In this document: one piece after another, positions 23,174 to 30,129 of the stretch | Layout of the letters: each line of letters opens with the position of its first letter | Position numbering within the stretch: position 1 is the stretch's first letter | NCBI GenBank assembly: GCA_031419455.1 | Contig: JANOKS010000123.1 | Location: 1-30,129, forward strand | DNA length: 30,129 bases | Direction of reading: 5' to 3' | Origin: UBA7672 sp031419455 | GTDB lineage: Bacteria; Pseudomonadota; Alphaproteobacteria; Caulobacterales; Hyphomonadaceae | Notes under the pieces: model-generated | What the model was told of the DNA's origin: nothing | What the model saw: the letters and a program-made list of their open reading frames with translations, nothing else | Database searches by the model: none | Program-made: the position numbers and the translations under genes

Positions 23174-23206
23174 AAAAAAAGCGGGGCCGGCTTGCGCCTG
23201 CCCCGC
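23174..23206 (-). terminator. Intrinsic terminator of the FMN reductase gene
   Basis: Arms GCGGGGC (23181-23187) and GCCCCGC (23200-23206) with a 12-base loop. On the minus strand they are followed by a run of seven T bases (23174-23180). This is a textbook Rho-independent terminator for the minus-strand reductase ending at 23242. It starts just after the convergent DUF2145 stop codon and may serve both. Confidence 0.85.
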
Positions 23207-23241
23207 AGTCTGACCTCCGCCTCCCGGCGGCTCGTGAAATA

Positions 23242-23805
23242 CTAGGTGCGCGGCGCGGTCCGCTCGATCCACTCCGCGAACGCCTGGGCGAACTTGCCGA
23301 TGAAGGCGCGCGTATCGTCCTTGACCAGCCGGCCATCGGCGCCGAACCAGCCGTCATTGACGCCGCCCAGATAGACTTCCGGCTGCTGCAGCGTCGGCAT
23401 GTCGAGGAAGGTCAGCGACTGCCGCAGGTGATGGTTGGCGCCAAATCCCGAGATCGGCCCCATCGAGGACGAAACCACCGCGGCGGGTTTTCCGGCAAAC
23501 GCGCTCTGGCCATAGGGCCGCGACCCTACGTCGATCGCATTCTTCAGCGCGCCGGGCACGGAGCGATTGTACTCGGGCGTGACGAACAGCACGGCATCCG
23601 CTGATTTGATCCGTGCGCGGAACGCCGCCCACGCCACCGGCGGAGTTGAGCCGTCGATATCCGGGTTGTAGAGCTGCAAATCCCCAATTGTAACAATGTC
23701 GAAGCTCAGATTCGCCGGGGCCTCCGCCGCAATCGCACGTGCGAGGCGTCCGGAATTCGAGTTCGCCCGGAGCGAACCAACGATTGTCGCAATTGTACGG
23801 TTCAT
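23242..23805 (-). CDS. NADPH-dependent FMN reductase
   Basis: This 187-residue flavodoxin-fold protein of the NADPH-dependent FMN/chromate/azo reductase family uses NAD(P)H to reduce FMN, quinones or other small acceptors. The FMN phosphate loop is GSLRANSNSGRLAR (9-22), and the signature TPEYNRSVPGALKNAIDVGS lies around residue 80. Later, SSSMGPISGFGANHHLRQSL gives the second flavin contact. The start at 23805 (MNRTIATIVG) is taken over an in-frame upstream Met because it fits the family N-terminus. It is transcribed divergently from a MarR regulator, and two MarR-type palindromes lie between them, which suggests redox- or quinone-induced control. It ends at an intrinsic terminator. Confidence 0.9.
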   Translation of the reverse strand: MNRTIATIVGSLRANSNSGRLARAIAAEAPANLSFDIVTIGDLQLYNPDIDGSTPPVAWAAFRARIKSADAVLFVTPEYNRSVPGALKNAIDVGSRPYGQSAFAGKPAAVVSSSMGPISGFGANHHLRQSLTFLDMPTLQQPEVYLGGVNDGWFGADGRLVKDDTRAFIGKFAQAFAEWIERTAPRT

Positions 23806-23878
23806 GGCAGAGTAGCTTTCCAGCGGAGGGGTAGAGATTTCCGGGTTGGCCATTGTCAAAATGGCGAGCCCCACTCAT

Positions 23879-23896
23879 TTGTTGCATATGCAACAT
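23879..23896. promoter_or_regulatory. MarR-type operator, copy 1
   Basis: TTGTTGC-ATAT-GCAACAT: 7-base arms, the inner 14 bases (GTTGCATATGCAAC) being a perfect palindrome. It lies 26 bases from a second copy in the divergent region between the FMN reductase and MarR genes. Confidence 0.65.
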
Positions 23897-23904
23897 AGGA
23901 GATT

Positions 23905-23922
23905 TTGTTGCGAATGCAACAA
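23905..23922. promoter_or_regulatory. MarR-type operator, copy 2, over the marR start codon
   Basis: TTGTTGC-GAAT-GCAACAA: perfect 7-base arms around a four-base spacer. It covers the MarR gene's ATG (23914-23916) and its two alternative TTG starts. Its centre is 26 bases from copy 1, somewhat over two helical turns. Binding here would block the regulator's own transcription. Confidence 0.65.
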
Positions 23923-24396
23923 ACGCAGCTAAAGGGACCCACGAGGATTCCTTCTGATCCCCTCCAGCGGGCCTGGATCGCCTTGGGCCGCGTGTCGCAA
24001 TCGATCCGTGAGGAAGTGTCGCAGGCGCTGAGGAACGCAAAGCTTCCAGACATCACCTGGTACACGGTGCTGTGGGAGCTGGAGCGAGCGGGGCAGCCCA
24101 CCCGGCCGAAAGACCTCGCCATTCCACTCTTCATCCTGCCCTACCAGCTGTCGCGGCTGGTGGACCGGATGGAGGAAGAAGGTTTGGTAAAACGCATCGC
24201 CTGTCCTGAAGACAAGCGCGGTCACCTGCTGGAGCCCACGCCCGAAGGCTATGCGATGCGCAAGCGGATGTGGAACGTCTACGCCCCCGCCATGGATGAC
24301 GCGATGAAGCGCATCGGGGATGCGGAAGCGCTTCAGCTGGCGCAGTTGCTGAACAAGCTGGGCGGCCTCGACTATTCCATGCCGCCAAAGCCCTGA
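23914..24396 (+). CDS. MarR family transcriptional regulator
   Basis: This protein of about 160 residues has the MarR winged helix: dimerisation helices at the N-terminus (LQRAWIALGRVSQSIREEVSQAL), then ITWYTVLWELERAG, the recognition region LFILPYQLSRLVDRMEEEGLVKR and the wing PEDKRGHLLEPTPEG. MarR proteins usually repress until they bind a phenolic or oxidised ligand. AGGAGA lies 11 bases before the ATG at 23914; TTG codons at 23905 and 23908 are possible starts. It is divergent from the FMN reductase, with two palindromes between, one overlapping its own start, so self-repression and control of the reductase are likely. Confidence 0.9.
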   Translation: MQQTQLKGPTRIPSDPLQRAWIALGRVSQSIREEVSQALRNAKLPDITWYTVLWELERAGQPTRPKDLAIPLFILPYQLSRLVDRMEEEGLVKRIACPEDKRGHLLEPTPEGYAMRKRMWNVYAPAMDDAMKRIGDAEALQLAQLLNKLGGLDYSMPPKP

Positions 24397-24449
24397 CGGC
24401 GTGACCCCAACAGCGTGACAATGCCGGTCGGTCGGCCTATGTCCCCGCC

Positions 24450-25736
24450 ATGGCCGACGGCGCCCCCACCCTCGCCAAATCCTCGGTCGACATCCTCACC
24501 CTGGGATGCCGGCTGAACGCCTATGAGTCCGAGGTGATGCGCGGCCACGCACAGGCCGCCGGGCTGTCAGACGCCGTTATCGTCAACACCTGCGCCGTAA
24601 CATCAGAAGCAGTACGCCAGGCCCGCCAGGCCATCCGCCGCGCCCGCCGTGAGCGCCCGGGCGCTACCATCATCGTCACGGGTTGCGCAGCCCAGATCGA
24701 CCCCGCCTCCTTCGCCGACATGCCGGAAGTCTCGCGCGTCGTTGGCAATGCCGAGAAGATGAAAGCCGAAACGTTCACCGGCCTCGGCCTGCTTGCCGAC
24801 ACGCCACGCGTGCAGGTCAACGACATCATGTCGGTGCGCGAGACGGCGGCGCATCTGGTGGACGGCCTTGATGGCCGCGCGCGCGCCTTCGTGCAGGTGC
24901 AGACCGGGTGCGACCACCGCTGCACCTTCTGCATCATCCCCTATGGCCGCGGGAATTCGCGCTCGGTGCCGGCGGGCGAAGTCGTCGATCAGGTGAAGCG
25001 TCTCGTCGCCACCGGGCACTATGAAATCGTCCTCACCGGCGTCGATCTCACCTCCTGGGGCGCCGACCTGCCGAACGCGCCGAAGCTTGGCAACCTCATC
25101 GCGCGCATCCTGAAACTTGTACCCGATCTCAACCAGCTCCGTCTCTCATCGATCGACGCCATCGAGATCGATGAAGCGCTTTTCGACCTTCTCGCCAACG
25201 AACCCCGCATCGCGCCGCACCTGCATCTCTCCTTCCAGTCCGGCGACGACATGATTCTCAAGCGCATGAAGCGCAGGCACTCACGCGCCGATGCGATCAA
25301 CCTCACGCATCGCCTGCGCGCCGCGCGCCCCGAGATCGCCTTCGGCGCTGACCTCATCGCCGGCTTCCCGACCGAGACCGACGCCATGTTCGCTAACACG
25401 CTCGCCAGCGTGGACGAATGCGGCATCGACTATCTCCACGTCTTCCCCTACTCGCCGCGTCCGCAGACGCCCGCCGCGAAGATGCCGCAAGTCGCGCGCA
25501 ACGTGGTGAAGGCTCGCGCCGCGCTGCTCCGCCAGAAAGGCGCTGAGCGTCTCGCCCTCCGCCTTGATCGCCATGTCGGCCAGATCGCTCTGGCGCTGGT
25601 TGAAGCAGGCCATCGTGCGCGCCTGTCCGACTTCGCGCCCGTCAGAATTGATGGCGTCTCGCCCGAACCCGGCAGTCCGGCCCTCTTCCGTCTCGTCTCG
25701 CGCACGGCCACTGAACTGGTGGGCGTGCCGGCATGA
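24450..25736 (+). CDS. mtaB: tRNA t6A37 methylthiotransferase MtaB
   Basis: This 428-residue radical-SAM enzyme converts t6A37 to ms2t6A37 in tRNAs reading ANN codons. The N-terminal UPF0004 domain has the three cluster cysteines C20 (in LGCRLNAYESEVM, the MtaB-type block), C48 and C79. The radical-SAM triad is C154-x3-C158-x2-C161 in TGCDHRCTFCIIPYG, followed by family blocks SSIDAIEID, LSFQSGDD and DLIAGFPTETD. A C-terminal TRAM-like part closes the protein. LGCRLNAYE rather than MiaB's GCQMN distinguishes it from MiaB. It overlaps ftsY by four bases (ATGA), so the two are coupled. Confidence 0.93.
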   Translation: MADGAPTLAKSSVDILTLGCRLNAYESEVMRGHAQAAGLSDAVIVNTCAVTSEAVRQARQAIRRARRERPGATIIVTGCAAQIDPASFADMPEVSRVVGNAEKMKAETFTGLGLLADTPRVQVNDIMSVRETAAHLVDGLDGRARAFVQVQTGCDHRCTFCIIPYGRGNSRSVPAGEVVDQVKRLVATGHYEIVLTGVDLTSWGADLPNAPKLGNLIARILKLVPDLNQLRLSSIDAIEIDEALFDLLANEPRIAPHLHLSFQSGDDMILKRMKRRHSRADAINLTHRLRAARPEIAFGADLIAGFPTETDAMFANTLASVDECGIDYLHVFPYSPRPQTPAAKMPQVARNVVKARAALLRQKGAERLALRLDRHVGQIALALVEAGHRARLSDFAPVRIDGVSPEPGSPALFRLVSRTATELVGVPA

Positions 25737-26893
25737 TCCTCTGGTGGGGAAAGAAGAAGCAGCCGGATCCGAAAACCGGCGAGACGCCCGTTGAACCCCT
25801 GAGGCCGGGCGAGAAACCCGTGTCTCCGCTCGACAAGCCCGCCGCGAGCCTCGACCAGCAGCTGTTCGGCAATGCGCCCATTGCCGCCGAACCCGAGCTT
25901 GGCGATGATCCGCTTGGCATCCGCAAGGCGGCCGAACGCATCGCGGCCGAGCGCGCAGCCGAAGCCGCCGCCCGCGACGCCTCCGTCCTCCAGAAGCTCT
26001 CCGAGGGCCTCAAGCGCTCATCCTCGCGCTTGGCCGAAGGACTCACAGGCCTGTCGAAACGGAGAATCGACCGCGCGGCGCTCGAAGAGCTGGAAGAACT
26101 GCTCATCACCTCCGACATGGGCGCCAAGGTCGCAGCGCGGATCACCAAGGCCTTCTCCAGGGACCGCTTCGATCGCGAAATTTCCGGCGAGGAGATCAAG
26201 GCTGCGCTCGCCAGCGAGATCGCCGCCATCCTCAAGCCCCGCGAACAAGTCGTCGACTTCAGCGACGGCCCGCGCCCGCGCATCGTGCTGTTTGTTGGCG
26301 TCAATGGTTCGGGCAAGACGACCACGATCGGCAAGGTCGCCGCGAAACTCTCGGCACAGGGCGCCACCGTGCTGCTCGCTGCCGGCGACACATTCCGCGC
26401 CGCCGCCGTCGAACAGCTGCGCGTCTGGGCCGACCGCGCCGGCGCGAAATTTCTCTCAAAGCCGCAGAATGCGGACGCCGCCGGCCTCGCCTATGAAGCC
26501 GTCGAAATGGCGCAAAGGGAAAACCTCGACCTCGTCTTCATCGACACTGCCGGACGCCTGCAGAACAAGACGCAGCTGATGGACGAGCTCGCGAAAGTTG
26601 TCCGCGCCATCCGCAAGATCGACCCAACCGCCCCGCACGACGTGCTGCTCGTGCTCGACGCCACCGTCGGTCAGAACGCGCTCGGCCAGGTCGAAGCTTT
26701 CCGCAACACCGCCGGCGTCACCGGCCTCGTGATGACCAAGCTCGACGGCACGGCCAAGGGCGGCGTCCTCGTCGCCATCGCCGAGAGCCATGCCATCCCG
26801 ATCCACTTCGTCGGCGTCGGCGAGAAAGCCGAAGACCTCCACCCCTTCAGCGCCGATACATTTGCAAGGGCGCTCGTCGGGCTCGAGGACTAG
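25733..26893 (+). CDS. ftsY: Signal recognition particle receptor FtsY
   Basis: This 386-residue SRP-receptor GTPase docks ribosome-SRP complexes at the inner membrane. An N-terminal A domain (about 1-80) rich in Pro, Glu and Ala precedes the N domain (LEELEELLITSDMGAKVAARI). The G domain has GVNGSGKTTT (189-198, G1), DTFRAAAVEQLR, FIDTAGRLQNK (G3) and TKLDGTAKGG (G4-G5), all as in FtsY. It starts on the mtaB stop codon (ATGA overlap). An IS630-type element is inserted exactly in the stop codon, so TAG is formed by target TA plus the first base of the element, leaving the protein unchanged. Confidence 0.95.
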   Translation: MILWWGKKKQPDPKTGETPVEPLRPGEKPVSPLDKPAASLDQQLFGNAPIAAEPELGDDPLGIRKAAERIAAERAAEAAARDASVLQKLSEGLKRSSSRLAEGLTGLSKRRIDRAALEELEELLITSDMGAKVAARITKAFSRDRFDREISGEEIKAALASEIAAILKPREQVVDFSDGPRPRIVLFVGVNGSGKTTTIGKVAAKLSAQGATVLLAAGDTFRAAAVEQLRVWADRAGAKFLSKPQNADAAGLAYEAVEMAQRENLDLVFIDTAGRLQNKTQLMDELAKVVRAIRKIDPTAPHDVLLVLDATVGQNALGQVEAFRNTAGVTGLVMTKLDGTAKGGVLVAIAESHAIPIHFVGVGEKAEDLHPFSADTFARALVGLED

Positions 26894-26978
26894 AGCGGGA
26901 TCGCTTTAGGCAGAATCTGGATTCCCAAAGGTTGCGAACGCTGATTCATGATGTTTGCCGGCAAGGAGGCCGGGCATC

Positions 26979-27341
26979 ATGGCTGGACCCTTGTCGATGG
27001 ATCTGCGTGAGCGTGCGATGGCGCGTCTGGACGCTGGCGAAGGCACGTGGTCGGTTGCTGCGGCCCTGGGGATAGCGCCTTCGACCGTTGTGAAGTGGGC
27101 GCATCGGCGGCGCGACACGGGGAGCGTGGCTCCGGCGAAGATGGGCGGGAACAACCCGCCGGTCCTCAAGCCGAAGGATCGGGCCTTCATCCGGAGGCGC
27201 CTTAAGACCGAACCTCACACGCCCCTGCGGCGGCTTCAGGCGGACCTTGCGGCGCGGGGGACGAAGGCGAGCTATGGCGCGATCTGGGACTTCGTTCACG
27301 CCGAGGGGCTGAGCTTCAAAAAAAACATCGGTTGCGGATGA
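26979..27341 (+). CDS. IS630 transposase, N-terminal part (frame 1)
   Basis: 120 residues with two helix-turn-helix DNA-binding regions: DLRERAMARLDAGEGTWSVAAALGIAPSTVVKWAHRR and the RRRLKTEPHTPLRRLQADLAARG part. AAGGAGG lies nine bases before the ATG, an excellent ribosome site. The frame ends at TGA (27339-27341) 14 bases past a run of eight A bases (27318-27325); the normal family continuation is in another frame. The two halves together make a full-length transposase. Confidence 0.88.
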   Translation: MAGPLSMDLRERAMARLDAGEGTWSVAAALGIAPSTVVKWAHRRRDTGSVAPAKMGGNNPPVLKPKDRAFIRRRLKTEPHTPLRRLQADLAARGTKASYGAIWDFVHAEGLSFKKNIGCG

Positions 27342-27924
27342 GCGCACCCGGCCTGACGTGGCCCGGCGGCGCAAGCGCTGGCAGGGTCTTCAGCCGCATC
27401 TCGATCCTGACAGGCTGGTCTTCATCGACGAGACATGGCTCAGGACAGACATGGCGCCTCTGCGTGGCTGGAGCCCCTGCGGGGAGCGCCTGCCGGGGCG
27501 TGCGCCATTTGGCAGGTGGACAACATCAACCTTCATCGCCGGTCTTCGCCGCGACGCCCTCACGGCCCCGTGCGTGTTCGACGGGCCGATCAACGGCGAG
27601 ACCTTCCTTGCCTATGTCGAACAGGTTCTAACGCCCGCCCTCAGGCCCGGCGACATCGTCGTCATGGACAATCTCGGCAGCCACAAGGCCCGCGCCGTCC
27701 GCACCGCCATCCGCAAGGCCGGTGCGCGTCTCTTCTTCCTGCCGCCCTACAGTCCCGACCTCAACCCGATTGAGCAGGCCTTCGCAAAGCTCAAGCACAT
27801 GATGCGAGACGCCCAGGAGCGATCCTTCGATGCTTGCTGGTCTCGCGTCGGCCAGTTGCTCTCCTGCTTCACAAAACAGGAATGCGCCAACTACCTCGCC
27901 AACTCAGGATACGCTTCCACCTAA
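27319..27924 (+). CDS. IS630 transposase, catalytic part (frame 2)
   Basis: About 200 residues continuing from the A run in the +1 frame; the first in-frame Met-type start is near 27358. It has the full DDE triad of Tc1/mariner-IS630 enzymes: LVFIDETWL, VVMDNLGSHKA and PPYSPDLNPIEQAFAKLK. No ribosome site is seen for separate translation, so it is probably made as a fusion with the first part by frameshifting or RNA-polymerase slippage on the A run, unless the extra A is a disabling mutation. The stop codon lies inside the right terminal repeat. Confidence 0.85.
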   Translation, partial: KKTSVADERTRPDVARRRKRWQGLQPHLDPDRLVFIDETWLRTDMAPLRGWSPCGERLPGRAPFGRWTTSTFIAGLRRDALTAPCVFDGPINGETFLAYVEQVLTPALRPGDIVVMDNLGSHKARAVRTAIRKAGARLFFLPPYSPDLNPIEQAFAKLKHMMRDAQERSFDACWSRVGQLLSCFTKQECANYLANSGYAST

Positions 27925-28038
27925 AGCGATCACGCTCTAGCGCCAGCGACAGGCTTAACGCAGGATCAGCTCAACGCGGCTTGCGGCGATGCAGAGCTCC
28001 CAAAGGGCCTCGCCCTTCCTGCCTGCAAGAGCCAGTAG

Positions 28039-28605
28039 TTAGTAAGCCAGCGGCGGTTCTTCAACCGGCGCGCCTTGCTCTGGCGTTTTCAGCCCTTCGA
28101 TCACAGCCCTGAAGCACGAGCACTTGGCGAGGTCTGAGCAGGCCAGCGCCTCAAGCCGTTCGATCAGGCCGGCCGTCAGGATGTCCTGCTGGGGTTTGTC
28201 GAGGATCAGCGCTGCAAGCTTCACTGCGCGCGCCTGGGCGTGGGTCAGACGGATCGTCGTCTTGAACGGAACGCCGAGGCTGCCGAGGGCCAGCGGCTGT
28301 TGATGCCTGTTCGGCACCCAGGCTGAGTCATCGACGTGGGCGGGCTGTGGAACCCTTGGGGCTGGCCGGGCTTCGGACAAGTCGGTCAGGCGAGCTTTTG
28401 CTTTCTTGACATCGGGTGCGTGGCCTTCAGCCGGCGCTGGCGATAACCACGCCGTCTGGTGCTGTGGAGGCGGAGCCGGCGCGAGAGTCGGAGCAACCGG
28501 GGGCTGCCAGGGCTTGTGGCCGAAGCTTGGCTCTTTCGACGGCGCGGCTTCGCCCTTGCGAGCGAGAAGGCCGGCGGTCAGCGATGCGAACTGTGATACG
28601 GTCAT
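28039..28605 (-). CDS. ParA-linked protein with ribbon-helix-helix-like domain
   Basis: This 188-residue protein has two parts. Residues 1-105 are disordered and rich in Pro, Ala and His. Residues about 112-153 (FKTTIRLTHAQARAVKLAAL and so on to TAGLIERLEAL) read as a ribbon-helix-helix: a short basic strand KTTIRL followed by two helices. Three Cys (156, 162, 164) and an acidic tail follow. It begins 11 bases after the parA stop codon with a GAGG ribosome site, so the two are an operon. In type Ib partition systems the small ParA is paired with an RHH DNA-binding protein, so this could be the adaptor/centromere-binding partner. The fold call is from motif reading only. Confidence 0.65.
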   Translation of the reverse strand: MTVSQFASLTAGLLARKGEAAPSKEPSFGHKPWQPPVAPTLAPAPPPQHQTAWLSPAPAEGHAPDVKKAKARLTDLSEARPAPRVPQPAHVDDSAWVPNRHQQPLALGSLGVPFKTTIRLTHAQARAVKLAALILDKPQQDILTAGLIERLEALACSDLAKCSCFRAVIEGLKTPEQGAPVEEPPLAY

Positions 28606-28616
28606 CGCGCTTTGCC

Positions 28617-29630
28617 TCAGTGCGTGGGACGGCGGCCAAAGCTTCGCGGCTGCCGGCGATCGGGCTGGCTGCCCGGCGGACCGCGGTCGGACCTTCGCCG
28701 TTCGAGCACGTTCGATTCAGGCCGCGGAACAGTGAGCAGATCAGCGTCTGCGCGACGCATCTGCTGGGGCGCTGGCGCTCTTTGCTGTGCGCTGCCGGCG
28801 CGACGATCCACGGCTGGCGCTGCGGCTGCGACGTTGGCGACAGCCATGCTGGCCCAGGCGGGAAGATCCGCATCCCAGCCGTCGTCCTCGTCATCGGACA
28901 TGGCGGCGGCGGGGAGCAACGGAGCTTCCGGCGTGAGGACGGCCGTGGAGAAATCGGCGCGCGGCTTCTCGGCCCAGCGGGCGTCCGCGCCGCCATAGAG
29001 CTTGGCGAGGCGGCCGCGAAGAAATAGCCAGAGTTGCGAGACTTCCTGGGCGGAACGGGATTCCGGCTGGATATCGCCGACCGTGCGGCCGTCGATCATG
29101 GATGCTGCAAAGTCGACGCGGTGATGCAGCGTGACCGGGGCGACGACGCCGTGTTGCGACAGGGCGACGGCCGTTTCGGAGGTGATGCGGGCGCGGGCGG
29201 TGGCGGAATTGACGACGAAGACCAGCGGCTTGTTGAGCGTGTCGGCGATGTCGACGGTGGGACCGACGGCGCGAAGATCGTGCGGGCTGGGGCGGGTCGG
29301 GACAACGACCAGGTCAGCGCGCTGGACAACGTGGGCGATCGTCTGGGTCACGGCGGGCGGCGTGTCGATGACGATCAGCTTGAAGCCGATCGATTTCAGG
29401 TGATCGAGGCACGAGTCCAGTTCCTCGAGCGAGGCTTGCGCGAAGGCCGGCGTGGATGCGGCGCGCGCATTCCACCATTTTGCCAGCGAGCCCTGCGGAT
29501 CGGTGTCGATGAGGGCGACCGGGCCATCGCCCTGCCGCTCCGCCTCGACGGCGATGTGCCCGGAGAGCGTGGTCTTTCCGGACCCGCCCTTCTGCGAGGC
29601 AAACACCAGCACGCGAACGCCGTCGTTCAT
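28617..29630 (-). CDS. ParA-family ATPase with long C-terminal extension
   Basis: A 337-residue protein. Residues 5-212 form a compact ParA ATPase: deviant Walker A KGGSGKTT (14-21) with signature Lys14, DTDPQGS (42-48, A'), LIVIDTPPA (85-93, Walker B) and the MIDGRTVGDI helix near 178-187 seen in type Ib ParA/VirC1-like proteins. There is no N-terminal DNA-binding domain, as in type Ib. Residues about 215-337 are an extra Ala/Pro/Arg-rich low-complexity tail, including DDEDDGWDAD, which is not usual. GGGAG lies six bases before the ATG. It is followed by an RHH-like gene. It is not MipZ (different surroundings and motif pattern). A plasmid-type partition or protein-cargo positioning role is inferred. 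Confidence 0.88.
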   Translation of the reverse strand: MNDGVRVLVFASQKGGSGKTTLSGHIAVEAERQGDGPVALIDTDPQGSLAKWWNARAASTPAFAQASLEELDSCLDHLKSIGFKLIVIDTPPAVTQTIAHVVQRADLVVVPTRPSPHDLRAVGPTVDIADTLNKPLVFVVNSATARARITSETAVALSQHGVVAPVTLHHRVDFAASMIDGRTVGDIQPESRSAQEVSQLWLFLRGRLAKLYGGADARWAEKPRADFSTAVLTPEAPLLPAAAMSDDEDDGWDADLPAWASMAVANVAAAAPAVDRRAGSAQQRAPAPQQMRRADADLLTVPRPESNVLERRRSDRGPPGSQPDRRQPRSFGRRPTH

Positions 29631-29746
29631 GTCCCACTCCCGGCCCTTGATCCCGTCCGGCGTGACGACGCGCGGCTCGGGACATGACCACCCTCACCCT
29701 GCCGTTTTGACGCAGACTTAGGGTGACGCGATGATTTCGCGGGTCG

Positions 29747-29772
29747 CCGTTAAGAGGCGTGAACGTTAACGG
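29747..29772. promoter_or_regulatory. Inverted repeat upstream of parA (possible operator or parS)
   Basis: Arms CCGTTAA and TTAACGG surround a 12-base spacer, about 117 bases upstream of the parA ATG. The related CGTTA-N3-GG motif appears at 29748, 29764 and again at 29846. Type Ib systems commonly place their operator/centromere repeats here, so it is a candidate binding site for the RHH-like protein; unproven. Confidence 0.4.
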
Positions 29773-30129
29773 GGCTGCGGCGCGGATGTGCGGGGAGGCT
29801 TGTGGCGCAAGGCGAAATTGTGGTTTCCGAGGCGGTGCGCGGGATCGTTAGCGGAATGGCGCGGGCGGAGATTTTAATTGAAGGCACGGTGAGGCGATCC
29901 CGGAAGCTGGCGCTTTCGGGGTAGTAGGGAGTTGACAGTAGGCAATAGGGTTTGGGCGGGCCGCGGGCTGTGGTGAGCCCGCGCGCGTGCTTCCGCCTTC
30001 GCTGCGCTTCGGCGCGACACGTCGATGGACGCTCCGCCGCAGCAGCAACGCCTGTGGACTCGCGCCGAGCGGCGCAATGCGCGGCTCGCGCATGGGCGGC
30101 GCGTGACGTGTTCGCATCGACGCGCATGC
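29773..30129. other. Non-coding stretch at the window end
   Basis: No gene I can support. Open frames here are low-complexity and have no family features or ribosome sites. It holds a third CGTTAGCGG motif (29846), an A/T-rich patch ATTTTAATT (29873-29881), a repetitive AGTTGACAGTAGGCAATAGG patch, and a CTTCGCTGCGCTTCGG hairpin near 29997. Gene content beyond 30129 is unknown. Confidence 0.5.

Larger units (their letters stand above)
26893..27937 (+). mobile_element. IS630-family insertion sequence, 1,045 bp
   Basis: Ends are near-matching terminal inverted repeats: GAGCGGGATCGCTTTAGG at the left and GAGCGTGATCGCTTTAGG at the right (minus strand), with one mismatch over 18 bases and weaker matching after that. 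The element is flanked by TA at 26891-26892 and 27938-27939, the duplicated TA target typical of IS630/Tc1 elements. It carries one transposase read in two frames. The left TA with the first G of the element forms the ftsY stop codon, and TAG is also what the uninterrupted site would have read. Confidence 0.88.

Noticed and set aside
29750..29769. Two TTAA sites upstream of parA as a CtrA box
   Set aside because: CtrA sites are TTAA-N7-TTAA; the spacer here is 12 bases. Treated as an inverted repeat instead.
29750..30127. Open frame of 125 codons on the minus strand at the right edge
   Set aside because: Low-complexity Arg/Ala/Pro sequence through repeat-like DNA with no ribosome site; unlikely to be a gene.

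Overview
The window is about 30 kb of high-GC DNA from an alphaproteobacterium, probably Caulobacterales or Hyphomonadaceae. Nothing in the window names the species. The lineage is inferred from the mutM-ubiE-ubiB block, a roughly 1,600-residue NAD-glutamate dehydrogenase, a DUF971/Trm112-like/LON-domain cluster, a LexA site of the alphaproteobacterial GTTC-N7-GTTC type, and strong GC3 bias, which leaves long antisense open frames over most genes. No rRNA, tRNA or CRISPR array was found.

Layout. 1-1560: a decayed DUF559 fragment, a palindromic repeat, then a minus-strand pair encoding the two halves of a thiamine-diphosphate decarboxylase. 1728-3577: a MAPEG membrane protein, then a LON-substrate-binding-domain protein, a Trm112-like protein and a DUF971 protein. 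3578-4312: a repeat-rich interval that may hold one small leaderless gene. 4313-7508: mutM divergent from ubiE-ubiB (DNA repair; ubiquinone synthesis). 7512-8607: a large palindrome, a histone H1-like Lys/Ala/Pro protein, and a secreted acidic-tailed protein preceded by a LexA box. 8696-10943: a minus-strand operon of a DUF853 HerA-like ATPase and a divergent SRAP (YedK/HMCES-like) protein. 11073-18715: AI-2E family transporter, NAD-glutamate dehydrogenase (probably starting at CTG), GNAT acetyltransferase and TerC membrane protein. 18793-21827: a TetR-type operator, a two-subunit molybdenum hydroxylase of the isoquinoline-oxidoreductase type, and a small membrane protein. 21858-23171: a promoter with a palindrome, a small secreted protein and a DUF2145 lipoprotein. 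23174-24396: an FMN reductase divergent from a MarR regulator with two operator copies between them. 24450-26893: mtaB and ftsY, translationally coupled. 26893-27937: an IS630-family element inserted exactly in the ftsY stop codon. 28039-29630: a type Ib-like ParA with a long C-terminal extension, followed by a ribbon-helix-helix-like partner. 29631-30129: non-coding, with a palindrome upstream of parA.

Most genes are core metabolism or housekeeping. The parts most worth following are the LexA-box secreted protein next to the SRAP/DUF853 operon, the ParA/RHH-like pair, the self-contained MarR and TetR-type operators, and the IS insertion that rebuilds the stop codon it disrupts.
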